Below are positions 1 to 12,597 of a stretch of 64,000 nt of DNA, one piece after another. The stretch is taken from positions 29,424,001 through 29,488,000 of the forward strand of contig NC_084930.1 of the NCBI RefSeq assembly GCF_958298935.1, read 5' to 3'. The first letter of the stretch is position 1, and the number at the start of each line of letters is the position of its first letter. Source of the DNA: Phragmites australis (Eukaryota > Streptophyta > Magnoliopsida > Poales > Poaceae). A program made the translations under genes and the position numbers. The notes below the pieces were generated by a model. It was not told the DNA's origin. It searched no databases and worked only from the letters and a program-made list of their open reading frames with translations.

Positions 1-1850
1 CACATTGTCCCACGCCCATACGGCCATCCGCCATCCAGTAGGAATTTATTTGTGACTAATTTGACTGTACCTTCTACTCCTCAAGTGGTTTGGGAGTATA
101 GATTACATCTAACCCTTGATTTACTGGGGGCAAAATAGACATTTATCTTGAGTAAGATATTTCCTGTGGTTGTTACGGATTTTTTTTTTTGTTTAACCTA
201 ACTGATCTCAGCGTCAGTTTTTTATGAGTCGCTTCCGAAGGGTGCGAACAAATTTAGGCAACTGCCGCCCGCCGCTGTGAGAGGCTCTGGACGCCGCATC
301 ATCGATGAGCAGATCGCGGCTTAATTGGTTCCAAAGAACGAACAGATCCTTGCATCCTCATGGCCGCCGTTTGGATCATGCCCTTGCCGAGCCAGGAGTA
401 AACTGGACCACGAATAAGATTGGAACGAGCAAACTGTGAAGATGAATGGACACGTATTTCAGTGATGTCTCGAATCCGATCAACTCATGTTCTTTACATC
501 ATTAAAGGCGATTGAAGTCGCATTCTCCGCGCAGCAATACAGCGGCCAGCAATGCAATGGGGACTATCGATGGTAAGTAAATTTTATATAGGACACTGTC
601 TAGAAAGACTGTCTGAGATCTTATTTATTTATGTCATCCATCCTGTGATTTAATATTTAAGTTGAAGAAGAGAGAGAGTAATTGGACACGTATCATCATA
701 GAGTGGAGTATCTTTTATAGATACATCCTATAAAATTCACTTCCCTGTCGAGGTGTGGCCTGCGGACCTCGAGCGACACGATCCGTGCCGCCGCCGATAG
801 TGAAAAGACGTCGTTAATAATGCATATGTAGTTACATTTTTTCCCCTAAGATGATAACACTCCACTTTTGATGGTGGAGCTAGTATAATAAAACCATAAC
901 AAATCCCATCCATTAGATTGATTAGAATGAACTGTTCAAACTAATTTGTGGGTACCGTAAAAGAGCTCATATTTGTGGCCTGTATGCATGACCCCATCTT
1001 GTTCCATGCTCTCTCTCTCCGCTGAGTTTATTTCATATAGTTCAGTACTTCAGTTTTTCATGTTGGGCTTTCTTCCTCCCCATGTAACCGAAGTACCAAA
1101 TGCGTAAACTTTTACAGTGCTCGCTGTCTATTCTTGTCCGCAGCTAGCTTAGTAGTACCAGTACATTTTAGAATCTGTTGGACCACATGCACAGGTTCCA
1201 TGGCCCATGCAGACAAACGAAATTAGGCCGAAGGAACCAAAAGCACGCATAGCTAGATCCAAACTGAAGTAGATCAACAAGTGAAAACCGAACAAAAGCG
1301 ACTTCATGCGCACAAAATAAGGCCACGCTCGCAGTACGAAGGCAGCAGCTGGGTCATGCTACATATTTTATTACAGTACCATTTAACCATGCTCGAATTA
1401 AACTCCAGATCCCAATGGAAGCAAAGCAACATTCCTTCCCATCCGCCCTCCTTCCCTGCGCATCTCCACCACTTCTTGCCAGCCTTATCCCAGGATCATG
1501 TGCACCAGATCCCAGACCATCTCCTAGTGGCACTTTTTAATTTCAGCACTGCCCAGGGTAATCAAAATTTACCACCTTAATTTAATCTCTTCTTCCCCAA
1601 CTCTCCATATGGGCACATGCAGGGCAAGGCAGGAAGCTCTTCCATTGGTGGGCGCGCGGCAGGCCTCGGCCGACCTTCACCTAACCTTCTCTTCACGGCA
1701 CGCCATGGTTGGAGGGTAGCATCATGCAGCCATGTACTGGTGTAGTGTGACACTGCAGTTTCAGACGCTAGTTGATCGACGGAGCTGTGTACTAGCTAGA
1801 AGAGCTGCAGTATAAGACTTGAGGAAAGAAGTGCAACAATAAGAACTAAA
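1..1850. other. Intergenic, no gene supported
   Basis: I see no credible gene here. The one open frame of about 100 codons (1281-1580) has no recognisable domain and an ordinary non-coding composition. Between about 575 and 742 the two ends show a weak inverted similarity (TATAGGACACTGTCT versus TATAGGATGTATCT), which could mark an old MITE, but no target duplication is visible. Confidence 0.5.
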
Positions 1851-2353
1851 GGCTTGTTTGACAGAATTTCATCTCTAAGGATTTTTGAAGTCGATTATTT
1901 CTAGTCCTAAAAATTTTTGGTACTGAACACAGAGGATTTTTTAAGTTTATTGAAGGACTTTAATTGAATCATTTTGTTCTTATTTTAGACTAGAAATATA
2001 TTTTAAGTTACTTTATTTTACTCTGTAAACTTGAAATCTTATATAGATGGGTGAACGAATATGTTGTTGAACTGGTAGGACTTGGTACGAAAGGACGAAC
2101 AAAAGACTAAGCAAGGGGTCAGCCGTCAGCAACCGTAGTTTACTGTTTTTGAACCATGGACGGTAGTTAACTGTTACAGTGCAGCTGCTGCAGTACTGTA
2201 CATTGAATGGCGTCTGTCCCAAGGATACCAACAAGAAACAGGAACAAGAGTTACACTTACACGAGGGAGCCTATTTGCTAGTATTAGCAGTATTTCAATT
2301 GGCTAAAGAAATTCTAGCGGCAGGAACTACCAAGAATTTTAATTTGAACAAGC
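1851..2353. mobile_element. Possible degenerate hAT-like MITE
   Basis: The left end reads GGCTTGTTTGACAGAATTTC and the reverse complement of the right end reads GGCTTGTTCAAATTAAAATTC. This matches the GG-TTGTTTG style of termini common in grass hAT-type MITEs. The interior carries unrelated sequence, so it may be composite. No clean 8-bp target duplication could be read. Confidence 0.3.
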
Positions 2354-2449
2354 CGGATCGAGAGAGCGCTACTATCTTAAAGCTAAAAATACTTCTTTCT
2401 TTTTCCTGGTATCTTTACCGTTTTCTGTTTTACTTGGAGCTTCTCTTTC

Positions 2450-3735
2450 ATCGCACTGCATGCGGCAGCCGGCCTTCGCTTTCTGCGCCGCCGCTTTTTT
2501 CGGCTTCTGCTTTACGCTTTCCGTCGCCCGTCGTCGTCAGCCGCTGGCCACAGGGGTCCACTCGAGCCGGCCGGCGCGAAGCGGCAGGTCACGCACGACG
2601 TCGAAGTTGTACCTGGGAGGAGAAGGAGAAGGAGAGCCCAACGTTAGCGCCCCTGGGGCCTGGCCGGTGATGAGACTACGGCTGGGGCCAAGTGATGAAA
2701 TTTGGGTGCGCAGCGGAGGGGGTGCACCGGACGGTGAATTCCCACTTACTTGGCCGCGAAGCGCTCGGCCACTGCCGTCTCTGCGGAGGAGAAGAACTCC
2801 TCGATCTCATCAGCTGGTGGCATCCTTACTCTGCAAGCCACCGCGGTCGTCGTCGCTGTGGCCGGTGACCTCCGGCGGTGGCGCTTTTGGTCGTCCGCCG
2901 CCTGACTCGACTCATGGTCGCTGAGATCTCCCGGCGGCCGGCTCGACGGCGTCGTCTCTCTCCTGGATCACGAAAGCTCAGAAGAAAACCGTAGGACAAA
3001 ACTGGTCTCACGAAAGCTAAGAAGAAAACCGTATGACAAAACCGGTTAAGACTCAAGAGTACGCGAGAATGAATAATTCAGAAGAAATCCGAGAGGGCAC
3101 TCACCTCTTTCGACCGCACCCGGAGTCGCTGACGGAGCTCTCCACGTCGCGGTCCTCGCGTGCCTGTGAGACCAACAAACCAGAGCCAAATCGCACAATT
3201 CAGTAGCAGAAGCAGGCGAACATCTCGAATTACGGTGGAATTCTAGATAGGGTTCCCGCGCCCACCATCTCCGCCGTGCCACAGCTCCTCCCCCTCGTTG
3301 CCACGACGTCCACCGACGACGCCGTGCTGGAGCACCTCGAGATCCCGGCCACAACGACCGCCTCCTCCCCAGAAGCTCCAGAGCCAGCCACCGAAGGAGC
3401 AGCCTCCTCCTCTTCCTCTTCCGCCACCGCACACCGCGGCGCCGGCACCGCCACCTCGGCCGCGGCCATGAACAGCCTCCTGCTCCGCAGCTGCAGATAG
3501 CACCCTGCCGCCGCGCCGCCGTCGTCACGGCCCGTCTCCACCTCCACCTCCGCGCGCGCGGCCGCCTTCCTCGGCCTCTTCGGCGCCGGTCGTACCGCCG
3601 CCGCACTCGCGGAGGCGGCGGAGCGAGCCCGCGTCCTGACGCCGACCACCACCTGCGCGAGCTCCACGGCCGGCCCCCGCCCCGTCCCCGCTGCTGCGCC
3701 CCTGCACTTCCTCATGTACTTCCCCATCCGGGTAA
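2450..3735 (+). pseudogene. GC-rich exon-like stretch with internal stop
   Basis: An abrupt GC-rich island. One plus-strand frame reads from an ATG at 3468 as a basic, Ser/Ala/Arg-rich leader of the mitochondrial-presequence type. It is interrupted by a TAG at 3498-3500, then stays open to a possible splice donor (GTAAAC) at about 3729. The residues just before the donor include HFLMYFPIR. I do not recognise the protein and found no continuing exon downstream. It could be a broken first exon, a transposon-captured exon, or chance in a GC-rich leader. The longer minus-strand frames over the same bases are Arg/Gly-rich low-complexity shadows. Confidence 0.3.
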
Positions 3736-3904
3736 ACCAAACCAAAGCCCGCGCGCCGCTTTGGACGCTTGCCTTCTTTCCCTTGCCCTCGCGCACGCAC
3801 GGAAAGACCCACCCCCACCGCGCTGGGGTGGCCTCCTTTTATCTTTCCAGCCACGGGAAGGAGGCCGCCCCCGGTGCAGTGCCAGAATTACCCAAGGCGG
3901 AGGG

Positions 3905-6025
3905 GGGGGGGGGTCATTAGTCAGATCCGTATACCCGCTCCGCGACTCCGCGTGCGCCGTGACCAGGGCCCGAAATGAAGTCCAACTTGTCGTGTCATAT
4001 TTATTTATTTATATTTTATCTATCTCTTTAATATGAATTTTAAGTTCTGATAAACAATATGTGTGTAAGGGCTAATAAAAATTTTCCTTACTAACAACAG
4101 GCCAATGGTTAGGTCTCTCCTTCCGTTTAGTGACATGGCGCTTTAGGGGAAAGCGGAACATTATGGTTGCTAGATTAGACGGTTGGAGGGTTTCGAATTT
4201 CAAATTCAAAACTCAGCGTCGATCGCGAGCATTGGCGTGCGTGTGTGGCGTGAGGGGGGCCATCCGCGAGTAGTAAATGTAGCACTGCTGCAATGTGCAC
4301 CCCCGCAACTGTGGTTGCGGCCTAGTCATTTGTTTAAGTGCCTCGGTGTGTGGCAAATGTGAACGTGCAAGTCTTCACTCTCCGAAGTGGTCACAGTGAT
4401 TTTCGCACTGTCCATCAGTCGTGGCTGTGGACATGCGCGTTATTTCTACACCTAGATTTTTGAGCAAGTCCAGTACAGTTCGCGCGATCCATGAATGATC
4501 AACCGATTGGTGGTAGCCACAAGGAAATCATATAGAACCTATTGTTTCTCCGTACAAAATGCCTATAGATATTGCCCTTACAATAGTCCTCCAACCATGC
4601 TCCTCCGATTGTGGCCTAGCGACATCTAAGTTATCCATGTGTTCCCTGCTTCCAAAAGCCTCCCGGTCCGATAAGGGAAAAAAATCGTCCAAGATCAGTC
4701 CATCCCCACCAAAGCAATTCTCTCAGATTCCACTTCACACTCCCATAGCTGCCTCCCACCATCTGTCGACTCCCCCTCCACCTCCAGCACCCCCTCCTGG
4801 CACAGCACCACCCTCACTCAACAATCCCTCCCTATGGCATGCCGCCTCACCTAGTGCCCCCTTCGTGTGCTGCACCGCCGCATTAGGCCGCCTCTATCCC
4901 CACTGTGACTTGCCCTTCCCTTCGCTCTTGCACCTCTTTCCTCTCACAAAGGAGGTGGAACAAAGGAATTTCCTAGGGAAGAAGGAGATGGAGGAGCTAC
5001 TTCATGCTTGAGCAATACTAGCGGTCCGTCGTTTGGCGTCGGAAGCGAGGCTTGTGTGGCAGCGACTGCAGCTGTGCAAGCGGCGCGGCACCAGGCATGC
5101 ATCACCTTGGGAGGCAGTAGGTGGCAGCACCAGCGTCTAGTGTGCAGCAGCGGCTGCAGGCAAGCATGAGCGTTTGACAGTAGGCCAGCAACTTTGCGCT
5201 TGTGTGGCTCAGCGGATACAGGCAGGTAGGCCTTACAGCTCAAGAATGAGGCAGAGTATACATAATATTCTCCTATTTGATTGTGACATATTGTTACGCA
5301 AGTTGTTCAATTTTTTAGTGATGCAGTTTCAAGCCTCCATATATTTTCTGATTTTGTGTAATTCTTGAAAGCAAAAATTGGTTACATGTTGGAATTTGCA
5401 CAGTGAGCGCTACAAGTTGATTAATTGATCAGATTTTTTCTCAGATTGATAGTATAGTGAAGTTAACAGATCGCTCCAGATAATATTGATAAAAGACGAG
5501 GAAAGTGAAAAGTGAAATGGTGATCTAGAAATCTTCTGGTTTTGTTAAATGCCTAAGCACTAACATTCAAAATTGAATACATGAAAACTTCTGGTTAAAA
5601 TTTTAGTTGCTCTAGAAATTGTTGCTGACCTTCTTGGGTTTGAAATCGTGGGCTCGTGATGCAGCGGATTGTTAGGGTTTTGCAGTTTAGTGTGTTTTGC
5701 ATAGCAAGCCTTCTATTTGTTGCTCATGAGCAAGGGGGCGAAGAGTTAGTTGTTTGAGTGCAATTAATTTTTGTCCGTACAATTTGACTGGTGATTTTTG
5801 TGTATGGCTTTTTTTTACTGCGGAGCTATTTTTTGGAAAAAAAAATAGTGCAAAACATGCTCTGCTTTTGAGATTTCAATACGTTTTAGCACTTGTTTTA
5901 AGTTGTAAATGCTAGTTTCCGAAGGGCAATGCACAAATTCGTCACGCGTGGCTCTCAAATATCGCATCGGCATAGTTCTGTATAGATTGGCGCCTTTTGG
6001 TGCTAGTTTAAAAAAACTTTGCTCT
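3905..6025. other. Intergenic, no gene supported
   Basis: A run of eleven G bases marks the left edge. A proline/serine-rich open frame (4559-5011) resembles translated non-coding DNA more than a protein. The rest is AT-rich with no recognisable element ends. Confidence 0.45.
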
Positions 6026-6830
6026 CCTGCCGGTACTGTATAAATGGACATAGAAAATTAAAAGCCAGCTTTTTTTTATCCTTTTACTAACGTTGTCAAG
6101 TGGTGTGGTTCCAGATATTGGATCGACCGGCTGATTACCCAGAGGACAACGATCGTCTGACGACAGGATAGAGTGAAGAGGAAACGGTCGCTAGCTTGTC
6201 AGGTCGGAGTACAAACCACATACCTGCTGGCCATGACGACGTCGCTCCCGATCTGCTCACTACACACTAGACTCCTGATTAGCCAACCGTAGTCGGCCGG
6301 AGGTGCGTGCCCGTGGCCACATGCAGCGCCGCCTGCAGGCTGCAGCGAGCGGCCTCGTGGCGTGTTAAAGTCTAGCATGGGGCAGGCACGAGTGGTACGT
6401 AAGGAACAGGTTCCTCTGCAGTAACTGCAGAGGGCAGCAGGGTCACTGCCGCGTGGGCCCAGACGCGGTGGGGTCCATGCGTCAGTGACCACTGCCCTCT
6501 GCCCCTCTGCAGTTACTGCAGGCGAGTCCTGTCGGGTACGTAAGCGCTGGTCAGTTGGGGCACGCAGTTGAAGTCTGATCTCTGCAAAAGCGTAGATCCC
6601 GGCGCTGCGAACGCAGGAGGAAAAAAAGCCGTAGCGCTGGCCGCACAGCGCGGGTCCTCGCCGGCCGGGCCGAGCAGCTGGCGTCTGCAAGTGCAAGCAG
6701 GTGGTGCCGCGGTGCATGCACGTGTGGCGTGCGTGTCCTATCGCACGCAACAGGTCAGTTTGCTTCCACGCCCTAGTACAAAACGCAAGCACTGTTGGGC
6801 AGCGCAACGTGCCTTCACTCTTCCAGGTGC
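6026..6830 (+). repeat. Local duplication, copy A
   Basis: This segment aligns along its length with 7920-8715. Shared landmarks, in the same order, are CTGTATAAATGGAC, GTACAAACCA, the stretch before and after GGCACGAG, GCACGTGTGGCGTGCGTG and GGGCAACGCAAC. Divergence is considerable, so the duplication is old. The conserved TATAAAT at the left edge of both copies would suit a promoter, but no shared protein is encoded. Copy A also carries a 132-bp MITE that copy B lacks. Confidence 0.75.
6404..6535. mobile_element. 132-bp Mutator-type MITE
   Basis: The element is flanked by a perfect 9-bp direct repeat GTACGTAAG (6395-6403 and 6536-6544). Its ends form an imperfect inverted repeat of about 30 bp containing CTGCAGTAACTGCAGAGG on both arms, so it can fold back. 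The equivalent place in duplicate copy B (near 8395-8420) has no insertion, which gives an empty-site comparison. The 9-bp duplication is diagnostic of Mutator-like transposition. Confidence 0.8.
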
Positions 6831-6963
6831 CCTGCCCTGCCCTGCTTCCCATGGGGCATGGTTCCTGGACGTGTGAGCACTACTCCTGCACCTACCATTT
6901 CGGAGCCAGTTGAATGATGTTCGAGACTCCATGAAGTTTCAAACAAGCAACAAAGCGAGTACT

Positions 6964-7900
6964 ATTTTTTTTTAACGGAACAGGAGGGGAGATTCCCTAC
7001 TGATTACATATATTATATAAAAAAATTAAAGGTTTAGAGTCAGAAAACAAGATGAACAAAAGGGAAACAAAACCAACAAAGAAAAAACAGCTAAGATAAT
7101 CCATCTAACCCATTCCTGCGATGAGGGGGGACATCTGAATTTTGCCCGATGAATAGCCATGGCAAATTCATGCTTCAGCTTTGTTCGGCATGTTTGAATC
7201 GTCGGTGCAATTTGGTTGAATATGTGGTCATTCCGTGTGGTCCAAATACTCCAGCGCAGAAGAATGATGATTTCCATATGAATGGAGCTAACATGGTAGA
7301 TTTGAAGTGCTCGAGCACATGGTCTTGTGTCATGTTATCCGGCGCAGTCGATCCGATAACAGCCTAGCTCGCTTTGGCATAGCTGCAATGAAGGAACATG
7401 TGTACTATTGTTTCTTCAGCCTAACTTGAGCGAAGTCCCCTAACAGCAACCAGAAGAAAATCTTATGCTTTAGTTGACAACAAGATTTCCAAACCCATCT
7501 AAAAGACTGATGTACCTCAAAAGCACAAACTTGAACACACGATCATCAATTTGTTGGACTTGAAAAGCAGGTGCCAAACCACCAAGTGTGGCTTGAAGCA
7601 ACTGCCCAACAGAGTCTTCCGAGACCAAGATCCTGAACTTGCATCTCCCAATAGAAACCACAAGAAAGAATTTACGAAGCCCCCTTCCTTGATTGAAGTT
7701 AATTGGCAGACGAAACTTACGCCAAATGGCCGCTTGGAGATCCAAACCTGGCTGAAGATCCAGATCCAGAAGATCCATTGAGCGGAGGAGGGGAGGAGAA
7801 CATACCTAGACGGGGATCGATCGAATCGAGCATCGCTCGGTTCCGTCGGCGGCGGCGGAGAGAGGGGCGATCGCTAGAGAGGTGGGCATTCCTAGTTTTG
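6964..7900 (-). pseudogene. Internally deleted LINE (minus strand)
   Basis: Reading the minus strand, about 7880-7780 is a GC-rich leader and 7778-7490 encodes an ORF1-like N-terminus (motif GRCKFRILVSEDSVGQLLQA). The element then jumps to the last part of a reverse-transcriptase ORF (7277-7026, motif WTTRNDHIF, typical of the zf-RVT/C-terminal tail of plant L1-type LINEs). It ends in a T-run (poly-A on the minus strand) at about 6965-6973. Almost all of ORF2, including the endonuclease and catalytic reverse transcriptase, is missing. It lies between the two duplicate copies. Assignment of the ORF1-like part is less sure than that of the tail. Confidence 0.65.
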
Positions 7901-7919
7901 TTGTTCAGGTGGTAGCCGG

Positions 7920-8715
7920 CTGCCATGCACTGTATAAATGGACGTAGTGAGTCGAGGCCTTTTTTTTTCATAGCTCAAGTGACGTGTTCCAGAAATTCGG
8001 TTGATTACCTCTGACAGGATTCAGTGAAGTGAAAAACGGCTGCTAGCTTGTTAGCTCAGAGTACAAACCAGAAACCATGCAAGTACATGTCTTTGCGCAA
8101 AGTCAGAACAAATGTATGCTTGGCGTGTACACGCGACCACGCACGACACCTCTAGCGGTCCGTCACATGACTAAACCGGTCTTTGCTTCAGAAAGAGATC
8201 CACATTAATCACACATGCGTACGTGTTGCTCTCGTTCCAGATCTAGCTACTTTTCACTAGACGCTTGATTGCCAGCCATCACCGGCCGGCTGCAGGGAGC
8301 GGTCACCACGCTTGTTACATGTTAGAAAATTAGCCCACGCAACGACTTGGATCTACGACACGCACCGGTGGTGCCTAGCATGCATGAGTAGGCACGAGCG
8401 GTGCCTCCTGGTTAGTTGGAGCGTGGAGTTAAGTCCGAGCTCTGCAGATCCAAGTGGAGTGCATGCGGGCGTGCGTGCGTACGCCGCTCGCGCGGAGGAA
8501 GGTACCCGAGGAGAAAGAAGCAAGTGGGGCCTGGCCGGCGGCGCCGGCTCGAGCAGGCGTCTGGCTACAGGTGATTGCGCGATGCACGTGTGGCGTGCGT
8601 GCCCCATCGCACGCACGGTTAGTTTGCTAGCTTGCGTGCGTGCACGACTACAATGAAGATGAAGGGTGTGAACACAGGGATTGTTGTTGTTGGGCAACGC
8701 AACATGAATGCATGT
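7920..8715 (+). repeat. Local duplication, copy B
   Basis: Diverged partner of 6026-6830, offset about 1.88 kb. Relative to copy A it has extra sequence around 8085-8230 and lacks the 132-bp MITE. It retains CTGTATAAATGGAC near its left end and CCATCGCACGCAC/GGGCAACGCAACATG near its right end. No shared protein product is evident. Confidence 0.75.
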
Positions 8716-10307
8716 GAGCCTGTCCTTGACGTGAGCACTGAGCTGGATTGTGATCTTTACTTGGATCAATCAGACCAACCCGAAAATGAATTTCTAATGA
8801 CCTGGAACTTAAGAACCTCATTTTTTTTCTTCTCTCTACATTACTCATGAGTTCTAGTGGAGAGCGAAATTCCTATTGACTTTTCGCAGTGACGAATCTG
8901 TACAAAGTTATACAAAGATGTCTCACTCAGTCTGATCAAAATCTCTTAACTTCACCGTTGGTTATTGATATATAGAGCTAAGCTCACGCGTTAGTGACGA
9001 AGTTACCGTAACTTCAAACTCAGGGATCCCGGTCCCACCGAGTCACCCTCCACAATCCACAACTAAATGAGTACCACTGTGACGGTTAAAAAAGTCTGCC
9101 CAAAAGTACCTGTAATTATATTGCTTGTCGCTACCTATGTTGGACTTTACCTTTGTCGGAGATCCAACCAAATTGCTCGTGTGTCGTTGGACGGCAGGAC
9201 TCTGATGAACTTTTTTCCGTGTGTCAAAGGCGACTTTTCATTTACCATGCACGTACGTGTTCCATGCACAGAGGTGAGGTGGTCGATGGTCCTGGAGTTC
9301 GCTAATGGCAACAGCATTATTTTTTTAGATGCAGCAGCATCGTTTCCTACGTAGGTCGAAGACGAATATGGACTAGCTGCACTTGCACTGCTAGCTGCTG
9401 CGGTCCACGTGCACTTGTTTCTCACAACTAACCAAGCCGAAAACGTGGAGACCGTCTAACCCGTCAAAACCAAACCGCACGGGAACCACCATGAGCCGGC
9501 TAGTTTGGTTTTGGCGCAAAAACCGCACTGACCCGTGGGTGAACAGCCCTACCTGCGGCAATGTTGCTGCGCAACGGAGCGAGAGATTGGAACGATCGCA
9601 ACGCACTCATTGCGCCCCTGCTGTGCTGCAGAAACCCACACACTGATCTAGTCGTGGCGATCGAGACGAGCAGGAAGCCAGGAAGGCTTTGTCGCAGCGC
9701 GACTCGAGTCCGCGCGTGCACGCACGTACGCGTGCCCAGTGGCCAGTACGTGACGGATCGTGGTTTACGCTTACGAACTGAGGCTGTGAGCCTGTGACGC
9801 TCCCTGCTAGCTAATCCCGAGCGGCGCTTCGCACGCAGGCCGTGAGCCGTCGTGCGCGAGGCATGCTGCCGTTGCGAGGAAACCCCTGCGCCGGCTGGGG
9901 TACGGGCAAATCTGCACCCTTCCTATCGTAAGTAGCACGGCGCGTCCAGCCGATCAAGAGAAAACGATGGACCGGGAGAGACAGCGCACGAGCACGATCT
10001 GAGGCCCCGGCCCCGCCCACCACACATGGTCGCGCGCGCGGCCCCCGCCACCATGGTCGGCCTCTCAGATCCAACTTCAGAGGAGTGAAGTCAGAAGGAA
10101 ACACAGTAGACTGTGAGGAGAGGCACGGTGTCTTGACGCTGAATACTGTAGCAATATATTGTTCATGAAGTAACTTTAAGAATCTTACTGTACCAATAAT
10201 ATTGTAGCAACAATGTATACTTAAATCTGATTTATCTATTTGAGATCTACGGCTTACGTTAGAGTGAAACCATGTAAAATTATATTTGTCTCTCAGTTGG
10301 TAATTGT
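8716..10307. other. Intergenic, no gene supported
   Basis: Only short frames without recognisable domains. No element ends were identified. Confidence 0.4.
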
Positions 10308-10622
10308 ACTTGGGGGCTATTTGGTAGAGCTCTTTAACCTTTTGATTCTGTGGTGTAAGTGATTTTGTTTGTGAAATTGTTTGTTATGTTAGTGGTGGAA
10401 GTGATTTTTGAGAGAAGATTGTGTTAAAATTGAGAAGAATTAGCCAAAAATCGGTGAAAGCTAGATTTTTCGGCTTCCACCTCGCAGTACAAAACATGGG
10501 AGTAATTTTCTCTGATTCTGACGTGGAATCAATTCAGTGACAGAGCGTTTGATAGCACTCCTACCGATTCTAAGACAGAATTAGCTCCAAAACTCACCAA
10601 ACGGTCCTTAACCTTAAGTAGA
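10308..10622. mobile_element. Possible hAT-like MITE
   Basis: The left end reads GGGGGCTATTTGGTAGAGCTC and the reverse complement of the right end reads AAGGACCGTTTGGTGAGTT. Both match the GG-C-TTTGGT-GAG-T termini of a MITE type common in grasses, and AGCTCCAAAAC-like motifs recur inside. The target duplication is not readable. Confidence 0.45.
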
Positions 10623-12300
10623 CCTGGATCTTCCGCGTTTGGGTGAGGGCCGATTGGAGCCGGGCGTGTCGTAGGGCTTGAAAACCTGCTGGCGCCTTCC
10701 TCTAAAAAGAGCCCTTCTGACGCCTGGGGTCCCATGCGACCACGAGGAAGCAGAGTGTAATGGACTGATGGTGCCGTGACCGCGACGATAGGGAGATGAG
10801 ACAACGATGGGGCCCGAAAGAGAGTGGGTTAGTTATCCTGTGCGTCAGTGTGTACGGCACGACGAACGACTGGACGTCTGGACTGTGACCTCTCCTGCCG
10901 AGGTCACAATGTCACATGCCGTTGCAAGGGAACTGACCCGGCCACTCTCCAAGGCCGAAGCACATGGCTGCAGTGAAGGTTCTCACTCTGGCACTGGACT
11001 GCAGACTGCAGTTATCGTCTCCACTCCAAGATATGTTTGCATCAGATTAACTGCAGACTACTCACAAGTGTTAATCTACGAGTTCTGCTCGCGGCCTGCC
11101 ACTTTTGAGGAATGGATTAGCGTCTTTCAGTTTCAGCACCGAAGGCAGGATGCTACTGAACTCCACTGCAACTCCAACTATACTCTGAACTCCAGTGCTT
11201 TGCAAGTACGTCCTTACAAGCAGTAACATCTAGAACATGAACTCTCATATTTGATGTACATATCATAGTACTATTATACTGTCTAATATAATTTGGCGAG
11301 TGTTTGCTAAAAAATGGCGTGTGGCCATGGGTTGCTCAAAGCTATGGAATCTACGCGAATTAATTTCCCCCAAAAAAATCATAAGAGACTGTTTGATTTC
11401 AGATGGAATGAAAAATTAACAACTTGCTTTGCAGCTTTCAAACATGAACTAATCGTACTCCTAACACTTTACATACTTTAAACTTTTATAGTGCTTACGC
11501 GCTAGGATAACTGGATAAGGTGACCCCAATTGAAAGACAGAATATGCAGCTACCTAGGAAAGGCTAGATTCCGTGTGCTACCGCGGCAAAAGCAGGCCAC
11601 ATGGGTGACTCCCCGAGATTCTCCGTGCGCGCCGTCCTTGATTTGGCCTGCTCGGTTTCTTGCATAGGATAGCCAAGCTTTGCAACTATGAAGTGAAAAT
11701 TTTGATCGAAATAAGCTCATATATGCGAGACCGATTTTGGTAAGATCAATATTTGGTTCGGTGTCCTGTGCTTGATTTGGGATCACTAAGCTCACCGAAC
11801 CCAATCTAACTATCCTTTCAGAATTTGCTACAACTGCTGTGTAGTTGCGCCAAAGTGAAAACTTGGTAATTCGTTCGAGGCCTGGGTATCTTCTATGGGA
11901 CGACACATGGGTAAAGCCCTACGAGCTTCAGCTCTTATGATCTGCACATGCGTGATGTGCACGGCCACGGATAAACGTTGGCTAGGGAGGTGGCGAAAAG
12001 TGCCGAGGCTATGGCCTCGAACAAAAGTGCCGGTCCTATCACGATTCCATGCATGATGGAGGTGCGAAAGAACCAAGAAATATTCCTTCTCGAACATGGT
12101 GAAAACAATTTTACGCCGTCAATTCACTAGCGCTTCAGCACGTTGTTGTCCTGTGATCTAGTATCTGATTCTGACGAGTATCTGAAAGCATCAGCAGCCA
12201 GCCAGCCACTGTGCAGACACCAAACAGTGTAGCCGGCCGGCCACCAATTTACGCGCGAGGAAAGTGAAGTGTCTCGTTGCCGAACTGGGTTGGTAGACTT
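10623..12300. other. Intergenic, no gene supported
   Basis: Frames at 10807-11226 (+) and 11550-11906 (-) are open for 120-140 codons. They show no domain, no codon-bias signal and no flanking promoter or splice context, so I do not call them genes. Confidence 0.4.
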
Positions 12301-12304
12301 TTTG

Positions 12305-12597
12305 CTTCTCTTGTTTGGTTTCTGATTCTGATTTCTTTAGAAAACTATGTTTTTATATTTTTAAAGGCTATTTTGGATTTTAACTATTATATTTTATAAT
12401 AAATTTTTAGTTTCTCAGCATATTACTTCTTAGAAAAATTAATCTCAGCTAATTTTACAACTTCTAGTTTATTTTCTCATAAACAGTCTTCTAAATTCTT
12501 CATAAATCACTTTTCAACAAACCCATTTATTTAGACTTCTTACTTCTAGACTTCTAACAGAAAAAAAAACAGAAACAGCTGAAACAAACAAACCCTC
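12305..12597. mobile_element. Possible hAT-like MITE
   Basis: The left end (CTTGTTTGGTTTCTGATTC) and the reverse complement of the right end (GGGTTTGTTTGTTTCAGCTG) are similar, and the interior is AT-rich. Both features suit grass hAT-type MITEs. No clear 8-bp duplication was found. Confidence 0.45.

Noticed and set aside
3046..3854. Several overlapping minus-strand frames of 76-188 codons
   Set aside because: Arg/Gly/Ala low-complexity products caused by GC-rich DNA on the opposite strand; no domain or conserved pattern.
4559..5011. 150-codon Pro/Ser-rich frame as a gene
   Set aside because: Composition looks like translated low-complexity DNA and no conserved motif was seen.
10807..11226. 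139-codon open frame as a gene
   Set aside because: No domain, no codon bias, no promoter or splice context; a chance frame is likelier.
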